This document shows positions 52,519-61,141 of a stretch of 64,000 nucleotides of DNA, piece after piece. The stretch is from Evansella sp. LMS18. GTDB taxonomy: Bacteria; Bacillota; Bacilli; Bacillales; Salisediminibacteriaceae. Each line of letters starts with the position of its first letter. Position 1 is the first letter of the stretch. A model generated the notes under the pieces. It worked only from the letters and a program-made list of their open reading frames with translations, was not told where the DNA came from and did not search any database. The stretch is taken from contig NZ_CP093301.1 of the NCBI RefSeq assembly GCF_024362785.1, positions 2,852,001 to 2,916,000 on the forward strand, given 5' to 3'. A program made the translations under genes and the position numbers.

Positions 52519-53490
52519 ATGAGCGCCAGTATGAAGCAGCTGACAAAAGATATTATTCCAATCACATTACCTACTCCCTTTCAGGTTGGCCCTGTAAATA
52601 CCTTTCTCATTAAAGGGGAAGCTTTAACTCTTGTCGATACAGGGGCAAAATACGAGAAGGGGCTTAACGTGTTACAGCAGCAGTTAAAAGAACAGAATGT
52701 AACAATACGTGATATTGAGGTAGTGGTGCTTACGCATCATCATCCGGATCACATCGGATTACTCGGGGAATTCCCCCATGCCGAAGTATACGCCCATAAA
52801 AAGGTCCGGCCGTGGCTTAAAATGGAAAGCGGCTTCATGGCTGACAAAAATGCTTTTTTTCAGAAGCTATATAAAGAACATGGAGTGCCGGAAAGAATTA
52901 TAGAAGATATAAATAAAACGAATACTGGTTATCTCTCCCTTTCTGCGCAGGGGGATATCGATGTGGAATTGTCTGAAGGGAGGGAAATCCCGGGACTCTA
53001 CGGATGGAATGTGATTGAAACACCTGGGCATGCTCAGAGCCATATTTCACTATACAGGGAAAGCGACGGGGTACTCATTGCGGGCGATCACATTATCGAG
53101 CATATATCTTCCAACGCTATTATCGAAGCTCCATACGAGGGAGAAACGGAGCGTCCTAAAACCCTTCTGCAATACAGGGAGTCCCTTAAAAAGTGCCGGC
53201 ATGTAAATATTGCATATTCCGGGCATGGGGGACCAGTGATGAACCCTGGAGAACTCATCGAAAAAAGGCTCCTTGAACAGGACGATAAAGCAGAGCAGTT
53301 TAAAAAAATGATGGGGGACGAGCCGGTTACTTGTTTCGAGCTTTGTCAAAAAAGATACAGACACATATACGAAAAACAGCCTGCGTTAACTCTGTCCGAG
53401 ACATTAGGGCACCTTGACCTTCTGGAATCAAGAGGGGAAGTAAAGCATTTCTATCATGACGGGTTAGTTTATTACACCCCAATCTCCTGA
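52519..53490 (+). CDS. metallo-beta-lactamase fold hydrolase
   Basis: A 323-residue MBL-fold enzyme. The zinc motif is LTHHHPDHIGLL near residue 74; later ligands are GHAQSH near 173 and AGDHII near 192, and YSGHGGPV near 234. A C-terminal helical domain follows (LSETLGHLDLLESRGEV), as in LACTB2-like thioesterase/hydrolase proteins. The AAGGAGAG site lies upstream, with the palindrome above between promoter and start. Confidence 0.9.
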   Translation: MSASMKQLTKDIIPITLPTPFQVGPVNTFLIKGEALTLVDTGAKYEKGLNVLQQQLKEQNVTIRDIEVVVLTHHHPDHIGLLGEFPHAEVYAHKKVRPWLKMESGFMADKNAFFQKLYKEHGVPERIIEDINKTNTGYLSLSAQGDIDVELSEGREIPGLYGWNVIETPGHAQSHISLYRESDGVLIAGDHIIEHISSNAIIEAPYEGETERPKTLLQYRESLKKCRHVNIAYSGHGGPVMNPGELIEKRLLEQDDKAEQFKKMMGDEPVTCFELCQKRYRHIYEKQPALTLSETLGHLDLLESRGEVKHFYHDGLVYYTPIS

Positions 53491-53510
53491 TCCTGCTCCC
53501 GTTTCAAACG

Positions 53511-53556
53511 TCTGAACTAACTACGCAGGAACCACGGTCTCAGACTTTTTAGTTTG
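53511..53556 (+). terminator. weak terminator after the MBL gene
   Basis: GTCTGA ... TCAGAC with a long loop, then TTTTTAG. Confidence 0.4.
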
Positions 53557-53627
53557 TTGTATGGAATAATACGGGTAAAATAAAGGAAGAGACAACCATA
53601 TCGTGAATCAGGATGGAGGAATTAATT

Positions 53628-54110
53628 ATGGAAAGAGAATCCAGCAGCAAAAAGTGGCTTAAAAGAGGACTGGTCATCGGCACAGTTGCCGGAACGGTAT
53701 ATGCCTTTGCCAACAGGAAAAGCCGCACAAAGATTACGGAGAAGTTTGATGGAGGAGCGACAAAAGTAAAACAGCTCATCGAGGTAATGCAGGAAAACCG
53801 CGAGCCCTTTATAGAGCAGCTAAAAACTTCAGGGCAGAAAATCCAGTCAATTGTTGAAAATGCTTCTGATGATATAGAGAAATTAATTACTGTCTCCAAG
53901 CATATGAAAGAGCATTCCCAAGCTATTATCGCAGCACTGCAGGAAACGAAGGAAGAGTTTGAGGAACTTGCCGAAGGTCTAGAAAAAGAGACTGAAACAT
54001 CTGCACAAATTGAAGCCCCTGAGAGCGCACCACCTCTGTCGGATCCAGCAGAAGGCACTATTCCATTGCAGAAAGAACTGCCTTCCGCAGAACGCGAGAA
54101 GCTTACTTAA
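53628..54110 (+). CDS. YtxH-like membrane-anchored coiled-coil protein
   Basis: A 160-residue protein from ATG 53628 with GGATGGAGG upstream. A short hydrophobic stretch (RGLVIGTVAGTVYAFA, residues 14-30) is followed by a long helical, coiled-coil-like part to about 130 and a Pro/Glu-rich tail. The layout is that of YtxH-type general-stress proteins. Function unknown. Confidence 0.72.
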   Translation: MERESSSKKWLKRGLVIGTVAGTVYAFANRKSRTKITEKFDGGATKVKQLIEVMQENREPFIEQLKTSGQKIQSIVENASDDIEKLITVSKHMKEHSQAIIAALQETKEEFEELAEGLEKETETSAQIEAPESAPPLSDPAEGTIPLQKELPSAEREKLT

Positions 54111-54119
54111 TAATACGTG

Positions 54120-54184
54120 TCAGACTGCCGGTTTCCAGTCGGCAGTCCGAAAAATGGCCGCAAAAATGCAGGCCATTTTTTATA
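54120..54184 (+). terminator. tandem terminator hairpins
   Basis: GACTGCCG / CGGCAGTC (54123-54147), then AAAATGGCC ... GGCCATTTTTT at 54155-54181. Confidence 0.75.
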
Positions 54185-54336
54185 TGCCAGCCGATAAGCA
54201 GGACGGAGGGGACCTGTGCCTTTTTTTTAATCTGCCAATGACAAAGTCAGCATCGGGAAGCTGTAAAAGAAGGTTTGAAACAGCCTCTTAAAGGTTACAT
54301 ATCCTGTACATGCTAATCAAAGGAGGAATGTCGCAG

Positions 54337-55131
54337 ATGGCTTTGGCAGATGAATTGAAGGCTTTAAGGGAGTTCCAGTGTGAAGAAGGCAAGTGTGTAT
54401 TGTCTGTTTATCTGAACACGGACAGGGCAGACTCGGAACAGCAAAAAGGCGAATGGAAAATAAGGCTCAAAAACGGCCTCAAACGACATGAGGAATACCT
54501 AGAGGCCTCAGAAAATAAAGATCAGATGAAATCGTTCCGTAAATTGAGGAAGAAAGTTGAGAACGAGGTTAATGGAAACCAGTCCCAGCTTCAGAAAAGC
54601 GTTGTTATTTTTGCCTCCGATGTGGATGACCTCTGGTCTGTACATTACTTGCAGCTCCCTGTTGAAACAAGCTTTCACTGGGAAGAAGCTCCTGTTCTTG
54701 ACCAATTGACAAAGCTTCAGCAGGACTTCCCGAAAAGTGGTATCGTGCTTCCTAATATGGATGAAGTTAAAATCCTTGAGACGGACCTTGGAGAAATACA
54801 GGATACCCGGGTTTATTCTTTTGATCCAGATACCGGGAACTGGAACTATAAACAAGGTATGGGAGCAGAGGACAAAATTATGTCCGGAGCCACTCACACA
54901 GATAAATATGATCAGCGTTTCGAGGAAAACCTGAACAGATTTTACAAAGACATGGCTGGGAATATTGAAAAAATGAAGCAGGACCGGAACTGGGAAGCTC
55001 TCTACCTTGTAGGAGAGGCTGATCCAGTAAATACGCTGGAATCACAGTTGCGGGTCCCTGTAGACAAATCAGTGAAAAAGAATCTGAACAATGTTGATAC
55101 TTCGAAAGTACTTGAACATGTGTTCAGTTAA
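54337..55131 (+). CDS. VLRF1-like / aeRF1-type release-factor family protein
   Basis: A 264-residue protein from ATG 54337 with AAAGGAGG upstream. It starts ALADELKALREFQCEEGKCV with CVLSVYLNTDRADSEQQKGEW near residue 22. This matches Bacillus proteins annotated as VLRF1-family aeRF1-type release factors, from memory. The GGQ-type loop is not obvious: the nearest stretch is NYKQGMGAED. The family is thought to act on nascent chains or tRNA at stalled ribosomes. Activity is uncertain. Confidence 0.7.
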   Translation: MALADELKALREFQCEEGKCVLSVYLNTDRADSEQQKGEWKIRLKNGLKRHEEYLEASENKDQMKSFRKLRKKVENEVNGNQSQLQKSVVIFASDVDDLWSVHYLQLPVETSFHWEEAPVLDQLTKLQQDFPKSGIVLPNMDEVKILETDLGEIQDTRVYSFDPDTGNWNYKQGMGAEDKIMSGATHTDKYDQRFEENLNRFYKDMAGNIEKMKQDRNWEALYLVGEADPVNTLESQLRVPVDKSVKKNLNNVDTSKVLEHVFS

Positions 55132-55142
55132 TATTTAGTAAA

Positions 55143-55190
55143 AGGCGCTCTCGGCCAGACCAGGCTGGAGGGGCGCTTTTTTTTTGTTAA
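55143..55190 (+). terminator. terminator after the VLRF1-like gene
   Basis: GGCGCTCTCGGCC ... GGCTGGAGGGGCGC, imperfect stem, then nine T residues. Confidence 0.8.
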
Positions 55191-55212
55191 TTGATTGATT
55201 AGCAAAAGTAAA

Positions 55213-55399
55213 ATAACCGGAGATTTTTCGGTTATTTGCAGATTGGGGAGTGTTAAGGGGTGATATAAGGGGAGGTTTTCCGGTTATGCAAAGAAAAATC
55301 TCTCATTTTTGAGTTTTTTGGGTTAATAGCCGGAATCTCTCCGCCTATTTTAGCGTTTTTTCATAATAATGACGAGTTAGGCGGAATCCTTCCGTCTAT
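55213..55399. repeat. three short hairpin motifs between convergent genes
   Basis: ATAACCG...CGGTTAT (55213-55235), ATAGCCGGA...TCCGCCTAT (55326-55348) and TTAGGCGGA...TTCCGTCTAT (55377-55399) are related short hairpins with small loops. They fill part of a 442-bp gap (55132-55573). The rest shows no gene. Confidence 0.6.
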
Positions 55400-55573
55400 T
55401 TATGAGATCTGTTTCTAAATCTGAACTGGCAACCGAGAAGTGCATATCGGGATGGAAAAAAAGAAAAAGACGTATGCCCATTCATACGTCAGTTCTTGTC
55501 GCTTTAGTAAAAAAGCACAACTCTTTGCTGGTGAGAAGCAACCTTCTTTTTTGTAAAAGTTTACCTGCTTTTT

Positions 55574-56788
55574 TTACGCAATACCCTGCTTTTTCTGAAG
55601 CTGCCCTTTGTTAACCTTCTCAAAGACAGTTCCGGCGATAAACATAATCAGCAGCATGCCGCTAATAGAATAGTAAACAGCACCCTGGCCAATGACTCCG
55701 ATGAGCCAGCCGCTGATGGGAGGGCCAATCATGCTTCCTAAAGCGAAGAGGACGGCTGTCATCACATTGCCCGTTGGTAGCAGGTTTGCAGGAACGAGGT
55801 CCGCCAGGTAGGCAATCCCCAGGGAAAATAAGGATCCGAGTAGCATGCCGGAAATAGCGAATAATGACCAGAGAGCCCAGTTAATATGTTCCACAAACGT
55901 CATGGAAAAGAAGAGCAGCAGTCCGGCGAATAAAAGAGCCCGCAGCACTTTGCTCCGGCCTATCTTATCGCTCAATATGCCTAATGGCAGCTGAGTAATC
56001 AAACTTCCGAACACAAATGTTGGAAGAAGGAGCATGGTAACAAACTCGATATCAAGTCCCATCCTCATAGCATATACAGGGTAATTCCCATGCAATGAAG
56101 CTTCAAGGTAGCCGTAGCAAAAACCAGGAAGCAGGGCAAACCATGCTAACTTAATTACCTGTTTATATCGCTCGAAAGTATTTAACGAACCTGCAGTTTC
56201 AAAATCGCTTTCCGGCCATTCATTACGGAGAAACAAAATAAACACCCATGCGATTACACCGGAACAGGAAGCGATGATAAAAGGAAGAAACTCGTTTATC
56301 TCAAGGAGCCTCGTCATCATCGGGCCAATCCCGAATCCAAGGCCGAACGCGAGACCGTATATAGATAACTGCCGCCCTCTTTTTTCTTTAGTACTAGTGG
56401 AGCTGATCCAGACCTGGGTTGAAAAATGAATTAAGTTATCTCCCACTCCGACAATAATTCTCAAAATGAACCAGAACCAGAAAGCCTGCCAAAATGGAAA
56501 AAGAATTAATGAAACAGTAACAAGTATAAGACCGATAATAATAACTGGTTTATAACCATATTTTCTTACTGGTTTCTCAATAAAGGGAGATATAAGAAGA
56601 ATCCCGATATAAAGAGCAGCAGCATTCAAACCGTTTGCTGAGGCCGACACACCGGAGGTTTCCAGCATAACCGCCAGTACCGGAAGGAGCATCCCCTGCG
56701 AAAAACCGGCTATAAGAACCATCCCCACCAGCACCCAGTACCTGAAAACAGGATTATTTTTTTCTCTGTGAATTAAAGCAGCAGACAT
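55574..56788 (-). CDS. MFS transporter
   Basis: A 404-residue major facilitator with 12 predicted membrane segments. The loop after TM2 is FIEKPVRKYGYKP and the mid-protein one is ITQLPLGILSDKIGRSKVLR near residue 245. It resembles drug or sugar efflux carriers of Bacillus; substrate unknown. The minus-strand ATG follows GGAGGAAC. Confidence 0.87.
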   Translation of the reverse strand: MSAALIHREKNNPVFRYWVLVGMVLIAGFSQGMLLPVLAVMLETSGVSASANGLNAAALYIGILLISPFIEKPVRKYGYKPVIIIGLILVTVSLILFPFWQAFWFWFILRIIVGVGDNLIHFSTQVWISSTSTKEKRGRQLSIYGLAFGLGFGIGPMMTRLLEINEFLPFIIASCSGVIAWVFILFLRNEWPESDFETAGSLNTFERYKQVIKLAWFALLPGFCYGYLEASLHGNYPVYAMRMGLDIEFVTMLLLPTFVFGSLITQLPLGILSDKIGRSKVLRALLFAGLLLFFSMTFVEHINWALWSLFAISGMLLGSLFSLGIAYLADLVPANLLPTGNVMTAVLFALGSMIGPPISGWLIGVIGQGAVYYSISGMLLIMFIAGTVFEKVNKGQLQKKQGIA

Positions 56789-56977
56789 ACAATGTTCCTC
56801 CTACGCGGCATCATACTAATTAGCATTCATTGTTTATTGTAAATCGTTTGCTTATTTATGGGAAGAAAACATTTCCGGGCGGAGAAAGAAACGCCATTCT
56901 GAGTAAAATGGATGACTGGGCAAAACCAAAGGGGTAGAATAAATATCATAAGCATATAAAGGAAGTGACATGACGTT

Positions 56978-57358
56978 ATGAAATTTACATTTAATGAAAA
57001 CAGATTTGAAACAGAATTTGAATATGGAAAGCTACATATCTCAGGAGACGAGCAGCACGGCTTCCGCCCATATCAGCTGATGGTCAGCTCTGTTGCGGTA
57101 TGCAGCGGCGGTGTGTTAAGAAAAGTACTTGAAAAACAGAGAATGAAGATCAATGACCTGACAGTGGAAGCTGACGTGGAAAGAAATCCCGAGGAAGCTA
57201 ACAGACTGACGAAAATACATCTTCATTATACAATTTCGGGAGAAAACCTGAATGAAAAGAAAATAGAGAAAGCGATGGAGCTGGCTCAGAAAAACTGCCC
57301 AATGGCTCAGACAATAATCGCATCTGTGGAGCTTACTGAAAGCTTTGAAATTGTATAA
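56978..57358 (+). CDS. OsmC/Ohr family protein
   Basis: A 126-residue OsmC-fold protein. The two cysteines are in VAVCSGGVLRKVL (near 39) and NCPMAQT (near 108), the peroxidatic pair of the family. YhfA-like members have an unclear substrate; thiol peroxidase activity is expected. Confidence 0.88.
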   Translation: MKFTFNENRFETEFEYGKLHISGDEQHGFRPYQLMVSSVAVCSGGVLRKVLEKQRMKINDLTVEADVERNPEEANRLTKIHLHYTISGENLNEKKIEKAMELAQKNCPMAQTIIASVELTESFEIV

Positions 57359-57362
57359 GAAG

Positions 57363-57424
57363 GGAAGCTGCTGCAGGATAAATAGCAGAAGTAAAAAGGA
57401 AGTGCGCAGCTTCCTTTTTCTAAT
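57363..57424 (+). terminator. terminator after the OsmC gene
   Basis: GGAAGCTGC ... GCAGCTTCC followed by TTTTTCT; the loop is long (~35 bases). Confidence 0.6.
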
Positions 57425-57490
57425 TCAGGCATTTTCAGACCAGCAGCTGGCGGCCTTTTAAATAATATGGAGTTTAAATGAGGGGTCTAT

Positions 57491-58885
57491 ATGAGTAATA
57501 ATCAGCATGATTTTACAGAGGGAAGCATAACCAAAAAGATGGTTTTCTTTTCGGCGCCGATTTTCCTTACGAATCTGCTGCAGACATCTTATCAGCTGAT
57601 TGATTCTTTATGGGTGGGGAACCTTTTGGGAGCCAATGCCCTTGGAGCGATCGCCGTTTCAGGAACAGTGGTTTTTACCATTCTCTCATTTATTATCGGG
57701 ATTAACACCGCTGCGCTCACAATACTTTCCCAGCATAAGGGCGCTAAGGACGAAGAGGGACTGAAGAAATCACTGAACGCTTTTGTGGTTATTCTGGGAA
57801 TAATGACTGTGGTTCTCGGTCTTTTTGGTTTCCTCATGTCAGAATCAATTTTGCAGTGGATGGGAACACCTGATGAGATTCTTCCCCTGGCAACCACATA
57901 TCTGCAAATAAATTTTATCGGAATCATCTTTTTATTCGGCTATAATTTCATTGCTACTGTTTTGAGAGCACTGGGCGACAGTAAAACTCCTGTCCGTTTT
58001 GTGCTCCTGGCGGTTATTTTGAACGCGATATTTGACCCGGTCTTTATTGTGGTGTTCGATATGGGGATTGCGGGTGCTGCATACGCGACAATCGTCTCTC
58101 AGGGAACAGCGTTTGTATATGGACTTCTCTATTCCATTTATAAAGCGAATGTCCCTTTCTCCATGCCAAAATGGCCTGATGCCATTTTTATGAAAGTGAT
58201 CTTTCGCCTTGGACTCCCGTCTGGTTTGAGTATGATGGTGATTTCCGGTGGAGTGCTCGCCATTATGACAGTGGTCACTTCCTTTGGTGAAGAGGTTACT
58301 GCAGGTTTCGGAGCTGCCCAGCGGCTGGACAGTCTGATTATGATACCAGCGATGACCCTGGGTTCGGCAGTTAACAGTATCGCAGGCCAGAACATCGGGG
58401 CAAATTTATGGGGAAGAGTTAATGAAGTGGCGAAAAATGGAGTAATACTGATTTTACTTGTCTCTTTTTCCATTGGTGCAGCTATCTTTTTCAGTGCCGA
58501 ATTCCTCATCTCTTTATTCGTTCAGGACGAGGAGACGATTGCCTTTGGAAAAACTTATGTACAGACCATTGCATTCTTCTACCCGTTTCTCGGCATCAAT
58601 TTTGTTTTAAATGGAGTAGTGCGTGCCGCAGGGGCTATGATGCAAATTTTCGTACTGAATACAATTTCCTTCTGGATCCTCCGCTACCCTCTTACATATC
58701 TGTTCTCCAGCTGGATGGGGGAAGAGGGGATTGCGGTTGGGATGGCCGCCAGCTTTGTTATCAGCAGTCTCTTTGCGATCGGCTATTTCAAATATGGTAA
58801 ATGGCGGGAAATCAAACTCCTTGACGAGAAGGACGATGAAAAAGAGAAGTTGCTTGAGGAACTCGAGGAAAAAACGAAGAAATAA
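57491..58885 (+). CDS. MATE family efflux transporter
   Basis: A 464-residue MATE antiporter with 12 predicted membrane helices. The start SITKKMVFFSAPIFLTNLLQ and QLIDSLWVGNLLGANALGAI are family-typical; the second half repeats QRLDSLIMIPAMTLGSAVNS. It would export drugs or metabolites using Na+ or H+. The C-terminal tail is very charged (KDDEKEKLLEELEEKTKK). Its stop lies at the edge of the repeat array. Confidence 0.93.
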   Translation: MSNNQHDFTEGSITKKMVFFSAPIFLTNLLQTSYQLIDSLWVGNLLGANALGAIAVSGTVVFTILSFIIGINTAALTILSQHKGAKDEEGLKKSLNAFVVILGIMTVVLGLFGFLMSESILQWMGTPDEILPLATTYLQINFIGIIFLFGYNFIATVLRALGDSKTPVRFVLLAVILNAIFDPVFIVVFDMGIAGAAYATIVSQGTAFVYGLLYSIYKANVPFSMPKWPDAIFMKVIFRLGLPSGLSMMVISGGVLAIMTVVTSFGEEVTAGFGAAQRLDSLIMIPAMTLGSAVNSIAGQNIGANLWGRVNEVAKNGVILILLVSFSIGAAIFFSAEFLISLFVQDEETIAFGKTYVQTIAFFYPFLGINFVLNGVVRAAGAMMQIFVLNTISFWILRYPLTYLFSSWMGEEGIAVGMAASFVISSLFAIGYFKYGKWREIKLLDEKDDEKEKLLEELEEKTKK

Positions 58886-59419
58886 GGGTGGCCAGAAGGT
58901 CCTTCGGTACATGAGAAGGAGGTACTATTACTCTCAAGTGGTGCAAGAATGTCTTGCATCCCTTGAAAGAGAGGAAAAGGTGAACTCAAGTGATGCAAGA
59001 ATGTCTTGCATCACTTGAAAGAGAGGAAAAGGTGAACTCAAGTGATGCAAGAACGTCTTGCATCCCTTCAAAGAGAGGAAATGATGCACTCAAGTGTTGC
59101 AAGGGCGTCTTGCATCCCTTGAAAGAGAGGAAAAGGTGAACTCAAGTGATGCAAGAACGTCTTGCATCCCTTGAAAGAGAGGAAAAGGTGAACTCAAGTG
59201 ATGCAAGAACGTCTTGCATCCCTTCAAAGAGAGGAAATGATGAACTCAAGTGATGCAAGAACGTCTTGCATCCCTTCAAAGAGAGGAAATGATGAACTCA
59301 AGTGATGCAAGAACGTCTTGCATCCCTTGAGAGAGAGGAAAAGGTGAACTCAAGTGATGCAAGAAGGTCTTGCGTTACTTGAGAAGGAGAAACCCGTGCT
59401 CTCAAGTGGTGCAAGAGCG
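58881..59419. repeat. 52-bp tandem hairpin array B, left part
   Basis: Units begin at 58933, 58985, 59037, 59089, 59141, 59193, 59245, 59297, 59349 and 59401 with an exact 52-bp step; a degenerate unit precedes at about 58881. Each unit folds as CTCAAG-tg-ATGCAAGA with TCTTGCAT-cc-CTTGAG (or CTTGAA), then a purine-rich linker AGAGAGGAAAAGGTGAA. The last unit is cut by the insertion sequence. Confidence 0.9.
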
Positions 59420-60798
59420 TCAAGTCCATCTTTGTGTGTAAAAGTAGATACAATATTTTTCAGCTTCAAACAATGTATAGAGAGTTCTTTTTCACCAGGG
59501 AGGGGCGAGCCCCTCCCTGGTGAAATTAATTTTGCTTAAGGAAAGGCTTTTTTTGGTTCGTCCATTTCTCGTCGATGTCCATTAGAACAGACCCGATTAG
59601 TCGGATGGCCGATTGGTCATTTGGAAAGATTTGAATGACTTTTTCTCTTCTTCGAACCTCACGGTTTAAGCGTTCAAGCATATTGGTAGTGCGCAAACTG
59701 ATATGGTGCTCACTTGGATAAGCGTGAAATTGAATGGCATCCTCGAATCCTTCATCTAATATCTGAACTGCTTTTGTAAATCCTTTTACTGTTTCGTACT
59801 TTTGCACAAACTTTTCTTTGAGATCCCGGGCAAGGGCCACTTCAGGCACTCTAAAAATGGCTTTAAGTTCATGTTTGGCTTCTTCGCTGCCTTTCTTGGG
59901 CATGGCATCAACGATATTTCTGGAAAAGTGAAAATAACAGCGCTGCCAGGACGTGCCCAGAAATGTTTCCTGAATGGAGGCGACTAGCCCCTTGTGGGCA
60001 TCGGAGATCACCATTTTAGGAGACTGAATGCCTCTTCCCTTAAGATCCTCAAAGAAAGCAGTCCAGCTGCGTACAGATTCGCCATGAGTAACTTTAAGCC
60101 CTATGATTTCCCGATGCCCATCCTGAGTAATCCCACAAGCAATATGGACGGCTTTGGAAACTACTTTATTGTTCTCACGAACTTTAATATACATAGCGTC
60201 CACGTATAAGTACGGGTAGTAATGCACGTTAAGTGGGCGGTTTCGCCATTCGTTTACAATGGGATCCAGGGATTTTAACAAGTTAGAGACCTGTGATTTC
60301 GAGACACTCTTCCCGCATAATTCTTCCACAATCTTAGTTACTTTGCGTGTGGAAACGCCATTAACAACCATTTCAATCATAGACAGAACTAATGCCTGGT
60401 CACATCGGTTGTATTTTTCAAAGATGGTCGTGGAAAATTCTCCGTCTCTCGTACGAGGGACCTTAAGGGTGAGACCACCTGCGCCAGTCATGAGTTCACG
60501 GGAATAATACCCGTTACGCTGTCCCGTACGGTCTTCCGAGCGCTCGTAAGGTATGGCATTAATGTATTCATCTCTTTCTTTTTCCATCAATGAATTAAGA
60601 ATAAGGGTCAAAGACGCTTTCACAGGAGAACCTAGTGTACTGTTCTCTACTTCCTCTTTTAGTTGGTCCAAATTTATAGTAATATTGAGTTGGGTCATCA
60701 TCATTACCTCCGTGTGCTATTTTTCTTGGTCGAAAAACATTGTACCACGGGTCTTGATGATGACCTTTTCTTTTTACACAATTATATGGACTTTATCT
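59420..60798 (-). mobile_element. IS256-family insertion sequence
   Basis: A 1379-bp element. Ends are imperfect inverted repeats: CAAGTCCATCTTTGTGTGTA on the left and, on minus, AAAGTCCATATAATTGTGTA on the right. A 9-bp duplication GCAAGAGCG flanks it (59411-59419 and 60799-60807). Both copies fall at the same offset of the 52-bp repeat unit, so insertion postdates the array. Confidence 0.9.
59526..60698 (-). CDS. IS256-family (mutator-type) transposase
   Basis: About 390 residues from ATG 60698, placed 8 bases after GGAGG; two earlier ATGs at 60704 and 60701 are very close to that site. The DDE catalytic region has LYVDAMYIKVRE near residue 165, KMVISDAHKGLVAS near 230 and the downstream C-x2-H-like QRCYFHFSRNIVDAMPKKG block. 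Full length, so the element may still be active. Confidence 0.94.
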   Translation of the reverse strand: MTQLNITINLDQLKEEVENSTLGSPVKASLTLILNSLMEKERDEYINAIPYERSEDRTGQRNGYYSRELMTGAGGLTLKVPRTRDGEFSTTIFEKYNRCDQALVLSMIEMVVNGVSTRKVTKIVEELCGKSVSKSQVSNLLKSLDPIVNEWRNRPLNVHYYPYLYVDAMYIKVRENNKVVSKAVHIACGITQDGHREIIGLKVTHGESVRSWTAFFEDLKGRGIQSPKMVISDAHKGLVASIQETFLGTSWQRCYFHFSRNIVDAMPKKGSEEAKHELKAIFRVPEVALARDLKEKFVQKYETVKGFTKAVQILDEGFEDAIQFHAYPSEHHISLRTTNMLERLNREVRRREKVIQIFPNDQSAIRLIGSVLMDIDEKWTNQKKPFLKQN

Positions 60799-61081
60799 GC
60801 AAGAGCGCCTTGCGTCCCTTGAAAGAGAGGAAATGATGAACTCAAGTGGTGCAAGAGCGCCTTGCATCCCTTGAAAGAGAGGAAAAGGTGAACTCAAGTG
60901 ATGCAAGAACGTCTTGCATCCCTTCAAAGAGAGGAAATGATGAACTCAAGTGATGCAAGAACGTCTTGCGTTACTTGAGCAGGAGGTACTGTCACTCTCA
61001 AGTGGTGCAAGAATGCCTTGCGTTACTTGAGAAGGGGAAAACCCCACACTCAGGGAGTGCAAGAAGCACTCGCACAACTTT
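60799..61081. repeat. 52-bp tandem hairpin array B, right part
   Basis: The array resumes in phase: the cut unit (virtual start 60789), then 60841, 60893, 60945 and 60997, and a degenerate unit at 61049. Some units read CTTGCGTTACTTGAG instead of CTTGCATCCCTTGA. Confidence 0.88.
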
Positions 61082-61083
61082 AA

Positions 61084-61123
61084 AAAAGTGTCCCAGGTTT
61101 AAGTACCCGGGACACTTTTTTTT
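61084..61123. terminator. bidirectional terminator of the TRAP operon
   Basis: AAGTGTCCCAGG ... CCGGGACACTT with T residues on both strands. Confidence 0.88.
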
Positions 61124-61141
61124 ATCCCATACGCCACACAC

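Noticed and set aside
54010-54291. 93-residue plus-strand frame after the YtxH-like gene
   Set aside because: It overlaps the end of that gene out of frame and reads through two terminator hairpins.
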